Assembly: GCA_947359465.1 (NCBI GenBank)
Contig: OX375873.1
Coordinates: forward strand, 41,388,437 to 41,452,436
Length of the DNA stretch: 64,000 nt
From: Metellina segmentata
Taxonomy: Eukaryota; Arthropoda; Arachnida; Araneae; Tetragnathidae
Direction of reading: 5' to 3'
The notes under the pieces are model-generated. The model was given only the letters and a program-made list of their open reading frames with translations, did not search any database and was not told where the DNA came from. The position numbers and the translations under genes were made by a program. This document shows, piece by piece, positions 45,918 through 57,279 of this stretch. Each line of letters begins with the position of its first letter. The stretch's first letter is position 1.

Positions 45918-46457
45918 ACAAGATTATTTGATTAATGCATTACGAAAGCAGTGTAGATAATATTAGATATTGAAATCGTAGAATCAGAAATTTTCAACTT
46001 ATTGATAACTTTAATTTGGAAGTACTCGTACATTGAAAAGCAAAACGTGAAATATTAAATCATTTCTTTCTTTGTAAATTATAATAATCAGATAATGTTC
46101 CAATAAACATAAATTATTTCCACTGTTAAAATCTATTTAGCTATAACTATTAGCGAAGCACATTAACATCCAGTTTTTCACGACCTTTACCTTTTACTGG
46201 ACGTGAATAAATTATTAAAAGTCATAAACTGCATACGCCTATTAATGAGGCAGCTTAATGTTTAATTTTTACAAGTTCATCAACAATGATATTAATGTAC
46301 TGTGCAAGTAATTATAAATTTAAAACCGTATTATTTAAGATGATTGATCATACTGACTGGATAGAAACTTCTGGTAAACTACAAAAATGCATGAGGTAAG
46401 AAAACCGAAAAAAAAAAGATTAGAACATAAACCCGAGATTATACAAACGAACAAACA

Positions 46458-46463
46458 TTTATT
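46458..46463 (-). terminator. poly(A) signal of the 47-50 kb gene
   Basis: Minus-strand AATAAA in the context TGCAATAAATG. The same context, with ATTACATTAATAAAAGTTACAT nearby wording (CATTTATT then AAAAGTTACA), recurs at 14.77 kb behind the paralogous exon. This supports a real 3' end. Confidence 0.55.
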
Positions 46464-47256
46464 GCATACAAAACAAAAGTTACACTAAGAAAAACAACAT
46501 CAGGTTATTAAAAAACCATTTTAAAACATAAAACGTTTGAACATCATAATTTTTAAACTGCATATACAAAATCAATTTCATGAGAAAAAAATTTAAATTA
46601 AAGTAAGAATAATTATCAGTGTTTGCTTACATGAAGAGAAAATAAGGAGAAAAACAGATTTTTTTAATGAAAAATAGAGACTACACAAAACACTTAATTA
46701 TACAAAATATATAATTTCTCTGTAACTAATGAAGAGTAATTAAGCTGAGTCATCCCAATAAAGATATTTACAAAACCCTAATGATAATTCTTATGACCCT
46801 TCAATGAAGATATTTACAAAATCCAACTGGTGATTCTTTATAACATTTTTGCTAACATCATTAGGCTATAACAACGATGGTGATTACCTTTACAATACAT
46901 TAGGGCACCAACGACCAGGATATTGATTACATAAATGTATCGACACATTGCATTCAAAATAAAAAATTATATACAGGACCAAAAAACCAAATGATTATTA
47001 AAGCATCAAAACTCACAGGTTAAAATAGTACAATTAAAAACATTCCAGTTAAGTCACTTTTAAATTAATCTTAGTTAAAAATAAGAATCAGTGGCTGTTC
47101 TCATATAGCTAAAATATGAGTAGACGGATTTTATGCAGCTGAAAACAAGCACTTGTCAAGATTCTTCTCTGTGCACTGAATTATCGTTATGAATATGGAA
47201 TGTAGGAAATTGAAAATATCGTGAATGTGAAACAAAGACTATTTCGACAAAAATCA

Positions 47257-49011
47257 TTAATCGGAATCATCTTCATAAAGCTGCGGTTTACAAAAATAAC
47301 CTCCTCTCTTTTTGTAGATAAAATAGGCTAACATTATTAAAGATGGAACAACGATGGAGGAAATTCTGAGAAAATTCTGCAGCTCATTGGACAACGACTC
47401 CACCGCCGGGGATAAGTAATTATTGAAGAGAAAATATAAGCCCAGGACACTTAATACTATGGTATAGGTACAAAAAATACACACGCCATTTTTTCATGGG
47501 AGATAATTCCTCGTCGCTTCTGAAAAGAATAGAAAGTTTCAAGCAAAGTTCACGATACAAAGACACTGAATTTAACATAAAGTTTAAATTTGTCTGGATC
47601 CTCAACTTAAGAAACTACCATCAAACCTCATTAAGACGAGCTCGCATTAATACGAATTACTGATAACGTGAACTAAATTCCAATCCCCGTCTCAAAATGT
47701 ATAGTTAAATAATATTAAGTCATTTAATAATTTTTCTTTAATTCTTTTTATTAAAAATACAAGATTATAGTACACTTGAAAAGTATTTGTTAAACTTTTG
47801 AGTTACGAAAAATTCAAACATGTTTTTAAAATTGCAAGAAACATTTGCTACCGGTAAATCTGATTTTGTCATTTGTGCATCGCTGGATAGTTATAAAGGC
47901 ATATCTCTGGTCGTTTAGAGGTAGCGATTTACATACTATAAAATATCTATCAATTAACAACCTAGTATAATGGTATGATCATTAAACCAACTGCTGACTG
48001 AGTGCCTATGTACTTTTATGTGCGACATATATGATAGCAAACTGTAATCCTAAGTAAAGAGCTTATGGAAGTCTGTCTTTTTTTGCTTACAGGGCTGAAA
48101 TATGCAAAGCAATGCATTACATATTGATTTAAATAGGACAATAAACCACCCATCGAACATACATAAAAATCTACTGCTCTTAAGCTTATGACAGGGACGC
48201 GGTAGCCCGGATGGAAGAGTATCGGATAAACAACCTGAGGGTCGTGAGTTCGAATTTAGTCAAAGACAGTCGTGTACAAAGGGGGATAGCGCACGTTAAA
48301 TTCCGCGTGGCCTCAAATGTCCTCAAGTTGGTGTGGTGTAGAAGTATGGAGAGTGGAGTGTCATCTCTGGTGTGACCTCGTCATCTAACCGTGGCTCAAA
48401 TTACGTGATGTTTTCCTCGGATCATTCCCGTTCGGATTTATCTCGGGCCGTCGTCAACAACCCATTGTTTTGCTCCAGTACAACGTTAATTAAAATACCT
48501 ACTACCTAAAGTTATGACTGAATTCCGATAATAAATGAGATAGAATGGAGTGAAAAATATTTTCAATACTCACGTTGACTGCTCGTCGTACTCGCAGATT
48601 TCACCTTCTTTGGGATACAGGCCGCAATTTTTGCTAACAAATGTGCATTCCGGCTCTTCTTCGGGTATTATGACAGCTGTCATGTCGGTGGATGGGTTCT
48701 TTGGTAGGGTCCCATCTTTTCCAGTTTCCTCCTTCGAGGCTGTCTCCATATGAACTACAATTTCGGACATCATAGAACTTTCACAGGGAAATATTTGAAC
48801 AGTTGTCTCTTCAGATGACATGTCCTTGGTGAGGTTCACATCTTGGCAAGGTTCCTTAGAAACAATCTCTTCCTCAACATAAACTACAGTTGGGGGAATC
48901 ACTGGAATTTCCGAAAGAGATGCTTCCGTAAGCGGATCCATTAAGACACAACTATTATGTGTAGAGGTGGCGACTTCAATATCTGTCATACTAAGGGTAT
49001 CCATTGAGATG
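47257..49011 (-). CDS. candidate host gene: acidic protein with C-terminal hydrophobic segment
   Basis: Exon 2 starts after acceptor TTTCTTTGATAG at 49011. The ATG is at 49004-49002 (MDTLSMTDIEVATSTH), and the exon runs to a GTGAGT donor after 48574. Exon 3 starts at 47519 after TATTCTTTTCAG; phases join (2+1 bases) as EICEYDEQST-SDEELSPMKKW. The strict frame then reads RVYFLYLYHSIKCPGLIFSL and stops at 47422-47420, about 176 residues. The +1 frame stays open to 47257 with two hydrophobic segments (TIVLSVLGLYFLFNNYL; ISSIVVPSLIMLAYFIY) and a KKRGGYFCKPQLYEDDSD end. Which C-terminus is used, or whether the gene has shifted frame, is unresolved. The first part is Glu/Thr/Ser-rich with several Cys. 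No known domain. Non-coding exon 1 lies near 50.2 kb. Confidence 0.55.
48186..48512 (+). mobile_element. tRNA-derived SINE, type-B head, in an intron
   Basis: GGACGCGGTAGCCCGGATGG starts the head and CGTGAGTTCGAATTTAGTC is box B. The body follows (ATGTCCTCAAGTTGGTGTGG, GTGTGACCTCGTCATCTAAC, TCGTCAACAACCCATTG) and the end is TTAATTAAAATACCTACTAC. It sits inside the 47520-48573 intron of the candidate gene, antisense to it. Confidence 0.88.
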
Positions 49012-50135
49012 CTATCAAAGAAAATATTTGCACAGTATAGCGGAATATGATTAACAAATAAAGAAATTATTTTATTATTATCAAGTGAAAGACACATTAA
49101 AGCAAGGAATAGGTTTGAAGGTTACATGGTTGGAAGATGAACAAAGAAATTATTATGGAACATTAAAAGATCACTCAAAAATATTAGGGTAATTAATATG
49201 CCAAATTGAGAAACTTTCTTTAATAATGGCAATAAGTGTCATCGAAAACTAAAGGGTTCGGGGGGTATCTCTCCATCAATGTCGAATCATTCTTCTCTGA
49301 ACACAGTTCTGCTATAAACACGGGTTGAAAATCTTGTTCATGAGAAATATCAAAATAAACCTGCTTCAAACCTATTTGAAGAACCTGGTCTATAAGATTC
49401 AAAGCACGTTTTTTTCCTAAAACGTCTTGGAATTTTTAAGCCTTTAAAACTCATTAAATGGCGCAGCGTTGTCGACGTCCCCACAATCCACCCTAAGTAT
49501 CGAGCACTAAATTACAACCCTGAGATATAATTTAATTTTTATCGCTCTTTTTAAATACCAAAGAATTGTTAAATTACTAGTACTGTACATTTACATAGTC
49601 ACTCTTTTTAATCGTTAGCTATACTTAACGTTTATCTATTAACTGTTTTTTCTGTATAACAAATTATCTTTGGTGTTTGGAATTATTTATATCAAATTAT
49701 TTTTGGAGCTTCGTGAGCTCCCGCTACAATTTTTGAATTTCTACCTTCATCATAGTAAGCTAAAAATGTTTCAAGAGAGTTAGTGCGTTGAAAAACAACT
49801 CATGTGCAATTTCACATTTGAAAAAATTACAACCAAAGGCCTAATCCGATATATAATATCTCTTCAAATGCATTCATAAGTTTACCAACTCTAGTGTATT
49901 CACTAACTATACGTAACGCCTAAGCAACAGATACAATGGTCTGTAACAACTTAACCGTCAGCCCAAAAAATTATTGAACATTGAACTTCAATGGGATTCA
50001 GTTTTTCCAATTAGGTAATGGAGTACGGTAATTTTATGCGAACTTAACAAATCTGAGAGGGAGGTTTCACTTTCACAAATCACTGTACATCTGTTAACTA
50101 GTCTAAAAATATGAAATAAAATAATTTCGACTTAC
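49012..50135 (-). other. first intron of the candidate gene
   Basis: Bounded by donor CAACAAAA|GTAAGTCG (last exon base 50136) and acceptor TTTCTTTGATAG (before 49011). Inside I see no other exon; short ORFs such as 49220-49402 lack support. Confidence 0.5.
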
Positions 50136-50385
50136 TTTTGTTGAATGTATAAGGCTGCAGGTTAACTCTGGAACGCAAGAGCCGACTGCTTCAAGTTTCA
50201 CCACGACACAAGACACTGACCGTATGAATGGACAGACTAGAATGCGTTACTTTTAAGAAGCGAAAAGGGTTATGACGACGACCTTCAAACAGGTGTTCTG
50301 TCCGCTCCCCCGAAAAAGAGGAGAATGGGTAATGCCTCCTATATACAAGGCCAAAGTACCAGTTTCGTGACGTAGCCCAATTTGG
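50136..50385 (-). promoter_or_regulatory. promoter and non-coding first exon of the candidate gene
   Basis: On the minus strand the order is: a CRE-like TACGTCAC near 50370, a TATA-like TTGTATATAGG near 50343, a pyrimidine-rich stretch, an arthropod initiator word TCAGT at 50219-50215, and then the donor at 50136. The block is less AT-rich than its surroundings and its ORFs do not lead into the splice frame. The start point is either about 30 bases after the TATA box or at the initiator; sequence alone does not decide. Confidence 0.5.
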
Positions 50386-50429
50386 ACCATGTAGAATCAG
50401 CCCAGTGGATACCCAACTAGACATTTTGA

Positions 50430-51272
50430 GTCTTGTACACTTTAGGTCACTAAATATTAACCCTTGCGCTAGGTAAATCTCAACTTACTTTAAACCTACT
50501 ACTGCATCTTTGTATAGTTTTACTAAAATATACAAAAAGGGGTATATTTATTAAAAATTAAGTAGAAATATGTATTTCAACCTCATTATTTTTGCCAAAG
50601 GAATATTTGTTGCATGAATAAGTGGCACATTTGCTGCTGAGTAAGGCTTGTAAGAATAGGTATGCTTCCTGGGAAATTGCAGGTTTTGGTAGAATCCCAT
50701 ACATAATTTTTCAATAAATTCTCTACTATAAATTAAGACTACACTTTCACAAATTACTTTAAAAAGGGTTTTTTCTCAGCCCGTATATGTAAAAAAAGTA
50801 CACTAAATTTACATATAGAGGGAAATTTGCTTTATATTTTTGGATAAAAAGTTACTATTTTTTTAAATATACTTTTTTATAAACTCTTATATACTTGTTT
50901 GAAGGAGGTGTTGTTATGGGGAGTCCCATCTAAGGTACCGTTTTTAGAAGAGTCCCGTTGCTATAAGGCGAAAATTTACTAGAAAGATGCGATAACTGTA
51001 GCAGTAGAATATGCAACTTCAATGAAGAAAACAAAAGAAAAGAATACAGATCTCCAAACTCTTTCTTATAAATCAGTTCGTTAGTTGATATAGTGGAATC
51101 ACGTGGGAAGCATAAATATTTTAATAATTCATATTTTAATAATTCTTTTTCATAAATTGAAAATATCTAGACATGTGTAGCAAACATTCTTAAAATTTAA
51201 TCTAGAGAAATTCATTTATTCTTTTATACCAGTAATGTTACCCCATATCAATTAAATAATAAGACTGAAATC

Positions 51273-51309
<37 letters not shown>

Positions 51310-51727
51310 CTAGTTAAAAACTATAAAAAAAAATCTAGAAGAAATTTTAAAGAGAAATTAAAGATCTTCATCCGTTTTCTTGCAATTCTGTTCTTTAAAT
51401 TTCATTTTTGGTTATTATAAGGATTCAATGTTTCAGCAATCTGGAAAAAAGTGTAAAAACAGTAGGTTTATTGGTTGCATGGTTATCAGAACCGCCATTT
51501 TATATTAACAAATCGAAAAAAAGAATAAGTATAAGTATTAAAAGAAAAGATAGTTTTCAGTTTTCACATCAGTACACACCAGACGTATAACATTCCATAG
51601 ACAAACACTTTAACACCAACATTTTAAAAATAAAAAAATTTGAAATTTTGAATTCTTTTAACCAATTTTTTAAAATCAATTTTTAACTTTTTCAACAGTT
51701 AAAACAAAAGTTTTGGAATAGATAGAT
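50430..51727. other. AT-rich spacer with a poly(A) run
   Basis: It contains 33 uninterrupted A at 51275-51307, possibly the tail of an old retroposed copy, though no source gene is visible before it. No gene. Confidence 0.5.
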
Positions 51728-51871
51728 AGCCTGTGTTAAAATATGTTATAGAGTATGTTACACTTGTAAACCAATTTGTTTTATTTACTTGAATAGACTA
51801 TGAAAAAATGCTCCTTTTATGGAAAAAATAAGCTTAAAGCATAAAATTAACCTTTCTTCAAAACATACAGG

Positions 51872-51909
<38 letters not shown>

Positions 51910-51960
51910 CGAAAAATTATTTAAAATACTCCTACTTAACGTATCTCAATAAATAATATA
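51728..51960 (+). repeat. dispersed repeat, copy 2, with expanded (TA)n and poly(T)
   Basis: The partner of 10437-10650. After ATACAGGTATA this copy has a run of TA then about 17 T before rejoining the shared sequence (AAAATTATTTAAA). Confidence 0.7.
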
Positions 51961-51964
51961 TCCT

Positions 51965-52555
51965 TTTAAACAAAATTGTGTTAACATTTATTTAAATTTA
52001 TAAAAATAAATTATATTAGATGTTTAAAGAAAGATTGGTTAATATTAAACATGAATAATATGTACATTTTAATAATTACTTTGTTATATTAAGTGTGATA
52101 GTGAATAGAGTTGGTTATCAACCCTAACTATATATTCAATATATTCTTTATCCCCAACCAATAGACCAATTATTAATGTTTTTCTGTATAAAATAGCGAT
52201 ACTTAATAAAACTAACAGTGGCGTTTAGTTTATATAGAAATAAATTATAAAAAAAGTAAAGTATTCGTAAAAATAATTTAGTTCAGCCTATTTTGTTAAA
52301 TAACTTAATATAAACGCTTCTAAAATTAATTAGGTTTTTTTTTATGTGTTAGAAAAACACAGTCCCAGTAATTTCCCCATTCTTTTCAGACTTGAAGTAA
52401 AATATTTCTATAAAAAAGCATTACTTTCACGAAGTTATTTTTTTTGCGCATTCAACACATTAACAAATATTTCACTTCAGTAGCTTCAATTCTCTAACGA
52501 TTTAAAAAAAGGAAATCGAAGTTTTTCTCTTTAGTATATTAAAATACGTTACCGC
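51965..52555. other. AT-rich spacer
   Basis: Nothing coding recognised. Confidence 0.5.
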
Positions 52556-52559
52556 CATA

Positions 52560-53110
52560 GCAGGATTGATAACTTGCTTTTTTCGCTTGATTCTTAGAGG
52601 GTTTCCCGAGAAAGTTAGGATCAGAAAATTACGAAATTAACATGGTTTGTTCAAAGTTGTACAGGAAACAAGACACGATGAAGATTTTTCCTGATGCGGC
52701 TGTCAAACTCGAAAAAAAAGAAATTTCTAACGCGAATGAGCAAAACACATACAAATTTTCATTCTTCAGTTGTGAGTGTTTTTTTAGAGTACCTCTACCT
52801 CATTTGCAGCTCATCGAAATTTTTTTGAAATTTAAAATTTGTTCTTGGTAATAATCTTTAAAATTCGGGAAAAATCGGGACATTTTTGTTATTTTATTGT
52901 TAAAGTTGTCATATCTATATGTAGCTTAATACTATTAGTTTTTAAATTTGAAAACATCAGTGGAAACCTTAGAATGCACTCTTTCTTAAGGTATAATTAT
53001 TTTTAATATTGGTTCATAAAAAATTTCGATGCGATGAAAAGTATAATTTCGCAGAGTACAATATTTTCTTCGCGAAGAGGAACGCTATACATCCATCTAA
53101 CAGGCCTTGA
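52560..53110 (-). repeat. hairpin-rich long repeat, minus-strand copy
   Basis: Read in reverse it repeats the 54350-55190 part of the plus copy: TTCGATGCGATGAAAAG side, ATTGGTTCATAAA, CTTTCTTAAGGTATAATTAT, GAAAATGTCCCG-type words, GAGAGGTACTC, CTCACTCGCG-like words and GGGTTTCCCGAGAAAGT. The small plus ORF 52642-52851 lies wholly inside it and is a shadow. Confidence 0.65.
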
Positions 53111-53114
53111 GGTG

Positions 53115-53695
53115 AAACTCGACGCTTGCGATAAAATCCGACACTCGAAAACTCAAAATAAACTTATGTAGTAATAACATTAGAAAAAAAAAACTTTCAG
53201 CAGAAGTACGACGAATATGAAATGGATTATATGGATGGATACAAGATGTATGTATATTTGCGTCCGAAGTAAATTGTAGAAGCGATAGAGAAGTTCAAAT
53301 GGATATTAAATTCTTTTTCCCCGTACGCTTAAATAATGACAACATTCTTGTATGAAAAGTATAATTAATGATGACTTTTCAATCAAGGTATTATTTATAC
53401 AACCCGAGTAGTGCCGGGTACTTCTTCTAGTATAATATAAAGTTTCAAATAAACACACCGCACCGTCTGTTACAAAAACACGTCTCACTCCTCTGAAGTG
53501 TACAACGAATCTGACCAATATCTACGTTCTTAATGCAGAACAGCGCCCCAAAATTTCATGCTTATGATTGTATCAGAACACAGACAGTGTCATACATCGA
53601 TGTTCGTCTACTAGAACAGTAGCAACCAGAACACAAGAACTCCTGTTCTTATCTGTGTTCGTAATCACCTGTCGGGAGCTTAGAGAAAGTTTTTT
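53115..53695. other. unassigned, contains an inverted hairpin head
   Basis: CAACCCGAGTAGTGCCGGGTAC near 53400 is a reverse copy of the hairpin head seen at 7811 and 24484. No exon. Confidence 0.4.
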
Positions 53696-54309
53696 TTATA
53701 CTACTAGGGGGCTCCGCCCCCTGCTCGCTTACGCTCGCCAACCCCCGGGGATTGCTGCGCAATCCCATTTGGTTTGCTTCGCAAACCAACACTCCTGTCA
53801 CAGATACCATTTGGTTTGCTTCGCAAACCAACATTACTTTCACAGAGTGAAACTATCTGAATAATTCGTATTATGCTGATTTCACTTTCCGGTTCATGAC
53901 GTCACAGCGAGGGCTTCGCTGCGTCTCGCTTACGCTCGCCGACCCCGGGGATTGCTACGCAATCCGTTTGGTTTGCTTTCTCAAACCAATACTTCTTTCG
54001 CAAGTGATTTAACTTTTTTTTGCTTTAACACTTAATGCACCCTAAACTAATAGCCGCATCAGTAAAAAATCTTCTGCATCTTGTTCCCTGTACAATTTTA
54101 ACTAAACATTGTTAATATCCAAACTTTACGATCTGTACTTTGTCGGTAAACTGTCTTGAAAACAGAGGGAAAAAAGCGAGCCTTTTTCCTCGCCAAATAA
54201 AAAGAAATCGTTTTTATGGCAATTGTTGCTACGATAAATTTGATATCTGGCAAACCCGATAGTCAAAAGTGTAACCCACTACTGCTTTCGGAAGCAGCTA
54301 TGCGAACTG

Positions 54310-54870
54310 AAAAATACGAAATTTGTGTCACCAACTTTTGATTGCATCGAATTTATTTATGAACCAATTTTAAAAATAATTGTACCGTAAGAAAGAGTAT
54401 ATTCTGAGGTATACTGCAATATTTTTAAAATTAAAAATTAACAGTAATACTATACAGATATGGCCATTTTAGTTTTGTATCGGAAGTTACGATCTGAAAG
54501 TTCCGAAAATTGTATGACCCACTTTTATTTGCATCGATTTTATTTATTAACCAATTTGAAAAATAATTGTACCATAAGAAAGAGTGTAATGTAATGTATT
54601 CAGTGATGTTTTCAAATTTAAAAAATAATGGCTTTTGCCGTAGACAAAACGGTTTTAACAATAAGTAGCGAAAATATCCAAAGATTCCGAATTTTGTATG
54701 ACGAACTTTTGATCGCATCCAATTTAATTATTAACCGATTTCAAAAATAATAGTACCGTAAGAAAGAGTATATTCTGAGGTATACTGCTATATTTTAAAA
54801 ATTAAAAACTAATAGTAATTAGATATAGATATGGCAGTTTTAAAAAAAAGTAACAAAAATGTCCCGATTT
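54310..54870 (+). repeat. three tandem units of about 185 bp
   Basis: Each unit contains CGAA(A)TT.TGT, GATTGCATCGAATTTATTTA or a close variant, AACCAATTT.AAAAATAAT, GTACC(G/A)TAAGAAAGAGT and TATTCTGAGGTATACTGC or a variant, at about 54310, 54500 and 54690. Units 1 and 3 resemble each other more than unit 2. Confidence 0.8.
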
Positions 54871-55208
54871 TTCCTGAATTTCAAAAAAATATTATCAAGA
54901 ACCAAATTTAAATTTAAAAAAAAACTCGACGAGCTGCAAAAATTTACGTTGAGAGGTACTCTTAAAAAAAAACTCACGACTAAAGACTGAAATTTTGAAT
55001 GTGTTTTGCTCACTCGCGGAAGAAATTTCACTTCTTCAACTTTAACACTTAATAAAACCTAAACTAATAGCCGCATCGGAAAAAAATCTTAATAATTATC
55101 CAGGGAATACGATGAAGAACAAAGCATGTTAATTTCATATTTTTCCGATCAGTACTTTCTCGGGAAACCGTCTAAGAATGGAGCTAAACAACAAAAATTT
55201 CAATTCTT

Positions 55209-55232
55209 CGGCGGCGGCGGCGGCGGCGGCGG
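55209..55232. repeat. (CGG)8 microsatellite
   Basis: Eight perfect CGG units in otherwise AT-rich DNA. Confidence 0.97.
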
Positions 55233-55387
55233 TAACTTTTTTTTAATATAGAGAGATTACCAGAGTTTTATTCTGTTATACTTTTGTCTTTGATAAAATC
55301 ACGTTCTCTGTGCTTCTGAAAGTAGAATTCGATGCTAGAAATGCGTGGCTAATAAATTATAAACTTTTTCCCCTACTTTTATGTAAG

Positions 55388-55437
55388 GTAAGGTGTGGTA
55401 ATTTTAATTAACGTCGTACTAAAGCAACACAACTTCC
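55388..55437 (-). mobile_element. SINE 3' end fragment, minus strand
   Basis: GTGTGGTAATTTTAATTAAC then GTCGTACTAAAGCAACACAA; only the last about 50 bases of the element. Confidence 0.75.
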
Positions 55438-55439
55438 AC

Positions 55440-55960
55440 ATTTAACATTTATGACATTATGACATTTTAACATTTATGACACTTAGATAATTGATATTCC
55501 GTTACGCAAATTTGTGGGAAATGCTTTGGTGGCCGAAGTAACCAACACTAAGAAAACACCACTTGCATCACTTAAATTGAATTTTATCAATCGATTTTGT
55601 TTACCTACATCATTACTAAAATACTTAAAGTGATGGAATTTCTCAGTTCCAACTTTAATAACATCCGTGAGAGCTGAGAAGTCGAGAAAATTCTCAAAAT
55701 TGCCAGGATTTTCCTTCGAAATTAAGTATGTGTCTTTTTTGTTGTCTTTAAACGTTTTAAATTTGAATTTTTCTTTATTTTCTTTTCCTTCTGAATATGA
55801 CTTGCCTGTATATTGTTTATTGTTTTTGCTTGTTAAATGTGTTATTGTTACATTTCATTCTTTGTAAATTTTCAAAATTACGTGATCTTTTTCATTCGTC
55901 ATTTTGTATTTTTGTGCTTATATGGTTTTACCCTTCATTTGCTTTTCTTTTTCTGTGTAC
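55440..55960. other. AT-rich spacer, nothing recognised
   Basis: T-rich ORFs here lack any domain. Confidence 0.5.
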
Positions 55961-55962
55961 TT

Positions 55963-56222
55963 AGCCGACCAACCGGTCTGGTGGTTAAGTTGTTAGCCTC
56001 AACATTGGAATGTCCATGGTTCGAATCTGGATCAGCGCATGGATAATTGCAAGCGTATGGTGTAGAGGCGGCTGGTGCATCTTAAATCTGTCGTGCCGAA
56101 ATTCCTCACGTTGGGTTCGTGTGGAAGTTTGGAGAGTGGGGTGCCAGCTAAAGTGTTGCCTCCTTGTCTTACAGTGGTTCCAAATTACGTGGTGTTGTCT
56201 TCGAAACTTTCCTTTAGTGTAG
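55963..56222 (+). mobile_element. tRNA-derived SINE, type-A head, 3'-truncated
   Basis: GCCGACCAACCGGTCTGGTG and box B ATGGTTCGAATCTGGATCAG open the copy. GGCGGCTGGTGCATC, AGTTTGGAGAGTGGGGTGCC and GTGTTGTCTTCGAAACTTTC follow, and the copy ends near 56220. The overlapping ORFs in three frames are shadows. Confidence 0.88.
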
Positions 56223-56299
56223 AGGTAGGTAAACCGCGGCTGTTTAGCCATTCTAGTGCGGCTCTGCCAGGAATCGACTTTTTGTTCGATTTATTTATT

Positions 56300-56834
56300 C
56301 TTCGGGTCCTAAAGAACTTATGATTATTGCCACTGAAAGGTCAAAACGTGTCGAGGATTTTGAAAATGTTGTCATTGAATGTATGGAGAAACATCATTAT
56401 CCACTCGTCAAAATTGTTTCGATTGCAACAGATGGGGCAAAAAGTATGACCGGAGTGAGAAAATGTTTCGTTTCTATTTTGAAGAAACAATTAATCACGA
56501 GACACTTTTTCACCATTGCAGCATTCATCAAGAAGCGCTTTGTGCCCAGACATTTCTAGAAGAAATTTGCAATGTTATGGAATTGGTCATTAGGATTGTC
56601 AACACAATTGTAGCTTAAACTCTTTACCATCACTAATTTAAAGAATTTTTAGTTGAAATTTAGAGTGAATATGCAGATCTTCTGCTGTACTATAAGGTAC
56701 GTTGGCTTTCAAGGGGAAACTTTCAAAACGCTTCTCTTCCTTATTATTTGAAATTAAAGCATTTCTCCTTATAAAGGGTGTGACCATTCTGAACTAACGG
56801 ACGATGTATCTACCTTGGTTTCATGATGAACCCG
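56300..56834 (+). pseudogene. hAT transposase relic, GTF2IRD2-like
   Basis: GPKELMIIATERSKRVEDFE and LVKIVSIATDGAKSMTG resemble the core of the hAT-derived GTF2IRD2/Charlie-like family (STDGAKAMTG carries a conserved Asp). A frameshift near 56490 moves the reading to NHETLFHHCSIHQEALCAQT and NVMELVIRIVNTIVA. Further pieces read YYKVRWLSRGN (the RWLSRG motif) and KGCDHSELTDD. Multiple stops make it inactive; no terminal repeats seen. Confidence 0.85.
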
Positions 56835-56896
56835 CGCTTAACTAGGAATTTGCAAATAAAATTCCTTAGATATGTTTTAACGGCAAACACACCCTT

Positions 56897-57270
56897 TACT
56901 CCCTAATTGCTGGCAGATCAGTATTATCCATTAATACCAAAGTGCTCATCTACAAAACCATACTTTGACCAGTTATCAACTATGACAGTCATGTCTGGGG
57001 ATATGCAGCAAAAACCCATTGTCGAAGACTTCAAACCCTTCAAAATTCCACAATCGGAATAATTCTTAATGCTCCTTGGTTCTATGGGTACATTAAAATT
57101 TGTAAACACCTGAATGTGTTAGAACAGCATAAATTCTTCAACAAAATTGCCTTAAAATTTTCCTCAATATGGAGGCTATTGATAATACCGCAATCCAGCA
57201 AATCCCCAAATATGTCTTTCGTCGGAGAAATTGTAAACGGTCAAGAGCTATTATTAATCATAAATAATTA
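56897..57270 (+). pseudogene. 3' end of a Jockey-type LINE ORF2
   Basis: INTKVLIYKTIL, PVINYDSHVWGYAAKTHCRR and LQTLQNSTIGIILNAPWFYG followed by KICKHLNVLEQHKFFNKIAL match the post-RT C-terminal region. The copy at 20880-21190 in this window has the equivalent KVLMYKTMLRPIVPYASLVW. One internal TGA. The fragment ends near 57270. Confidence 0.8.
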
Positions 57271-57279
57271 GACCCCTTA

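Larger units (their letters stand above)
53700..55235 (+). repeat. hairpin-rich long repeat, plus-strand copy
   Basis: It opens with a cluster of short perfect hairpins: GGGGGCTCCGCCCCC, CTCGCTTACGCTCGC, GGATTGCTGCGCAATCC and GGTTTGCTTCGCAAACC (twice), then again near 53910-53975. Non-coding AT-rich sequence with three tandem units follows (see separate entry), ending in a (CGG)8 run and T-rich sequence. The copies at 30500 and 52560 share parts of it. No ORF over 100 codons and no transposase or RT motif was seen. Confidence 0.7.

Noticed and set aside
48550..48753. Plus-strand ORF
   Set aside because: Antisense to the spliced minus-strand exon at 48574-49011, which has matching splice phases.
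53568..53864. 98-codon plus ORF and its minus-strand partner
   Set aside because: Both are readings of the hairpin cluster; repeated LVCFANQ phrases come from GGTTTGCTTCGCAAACC.
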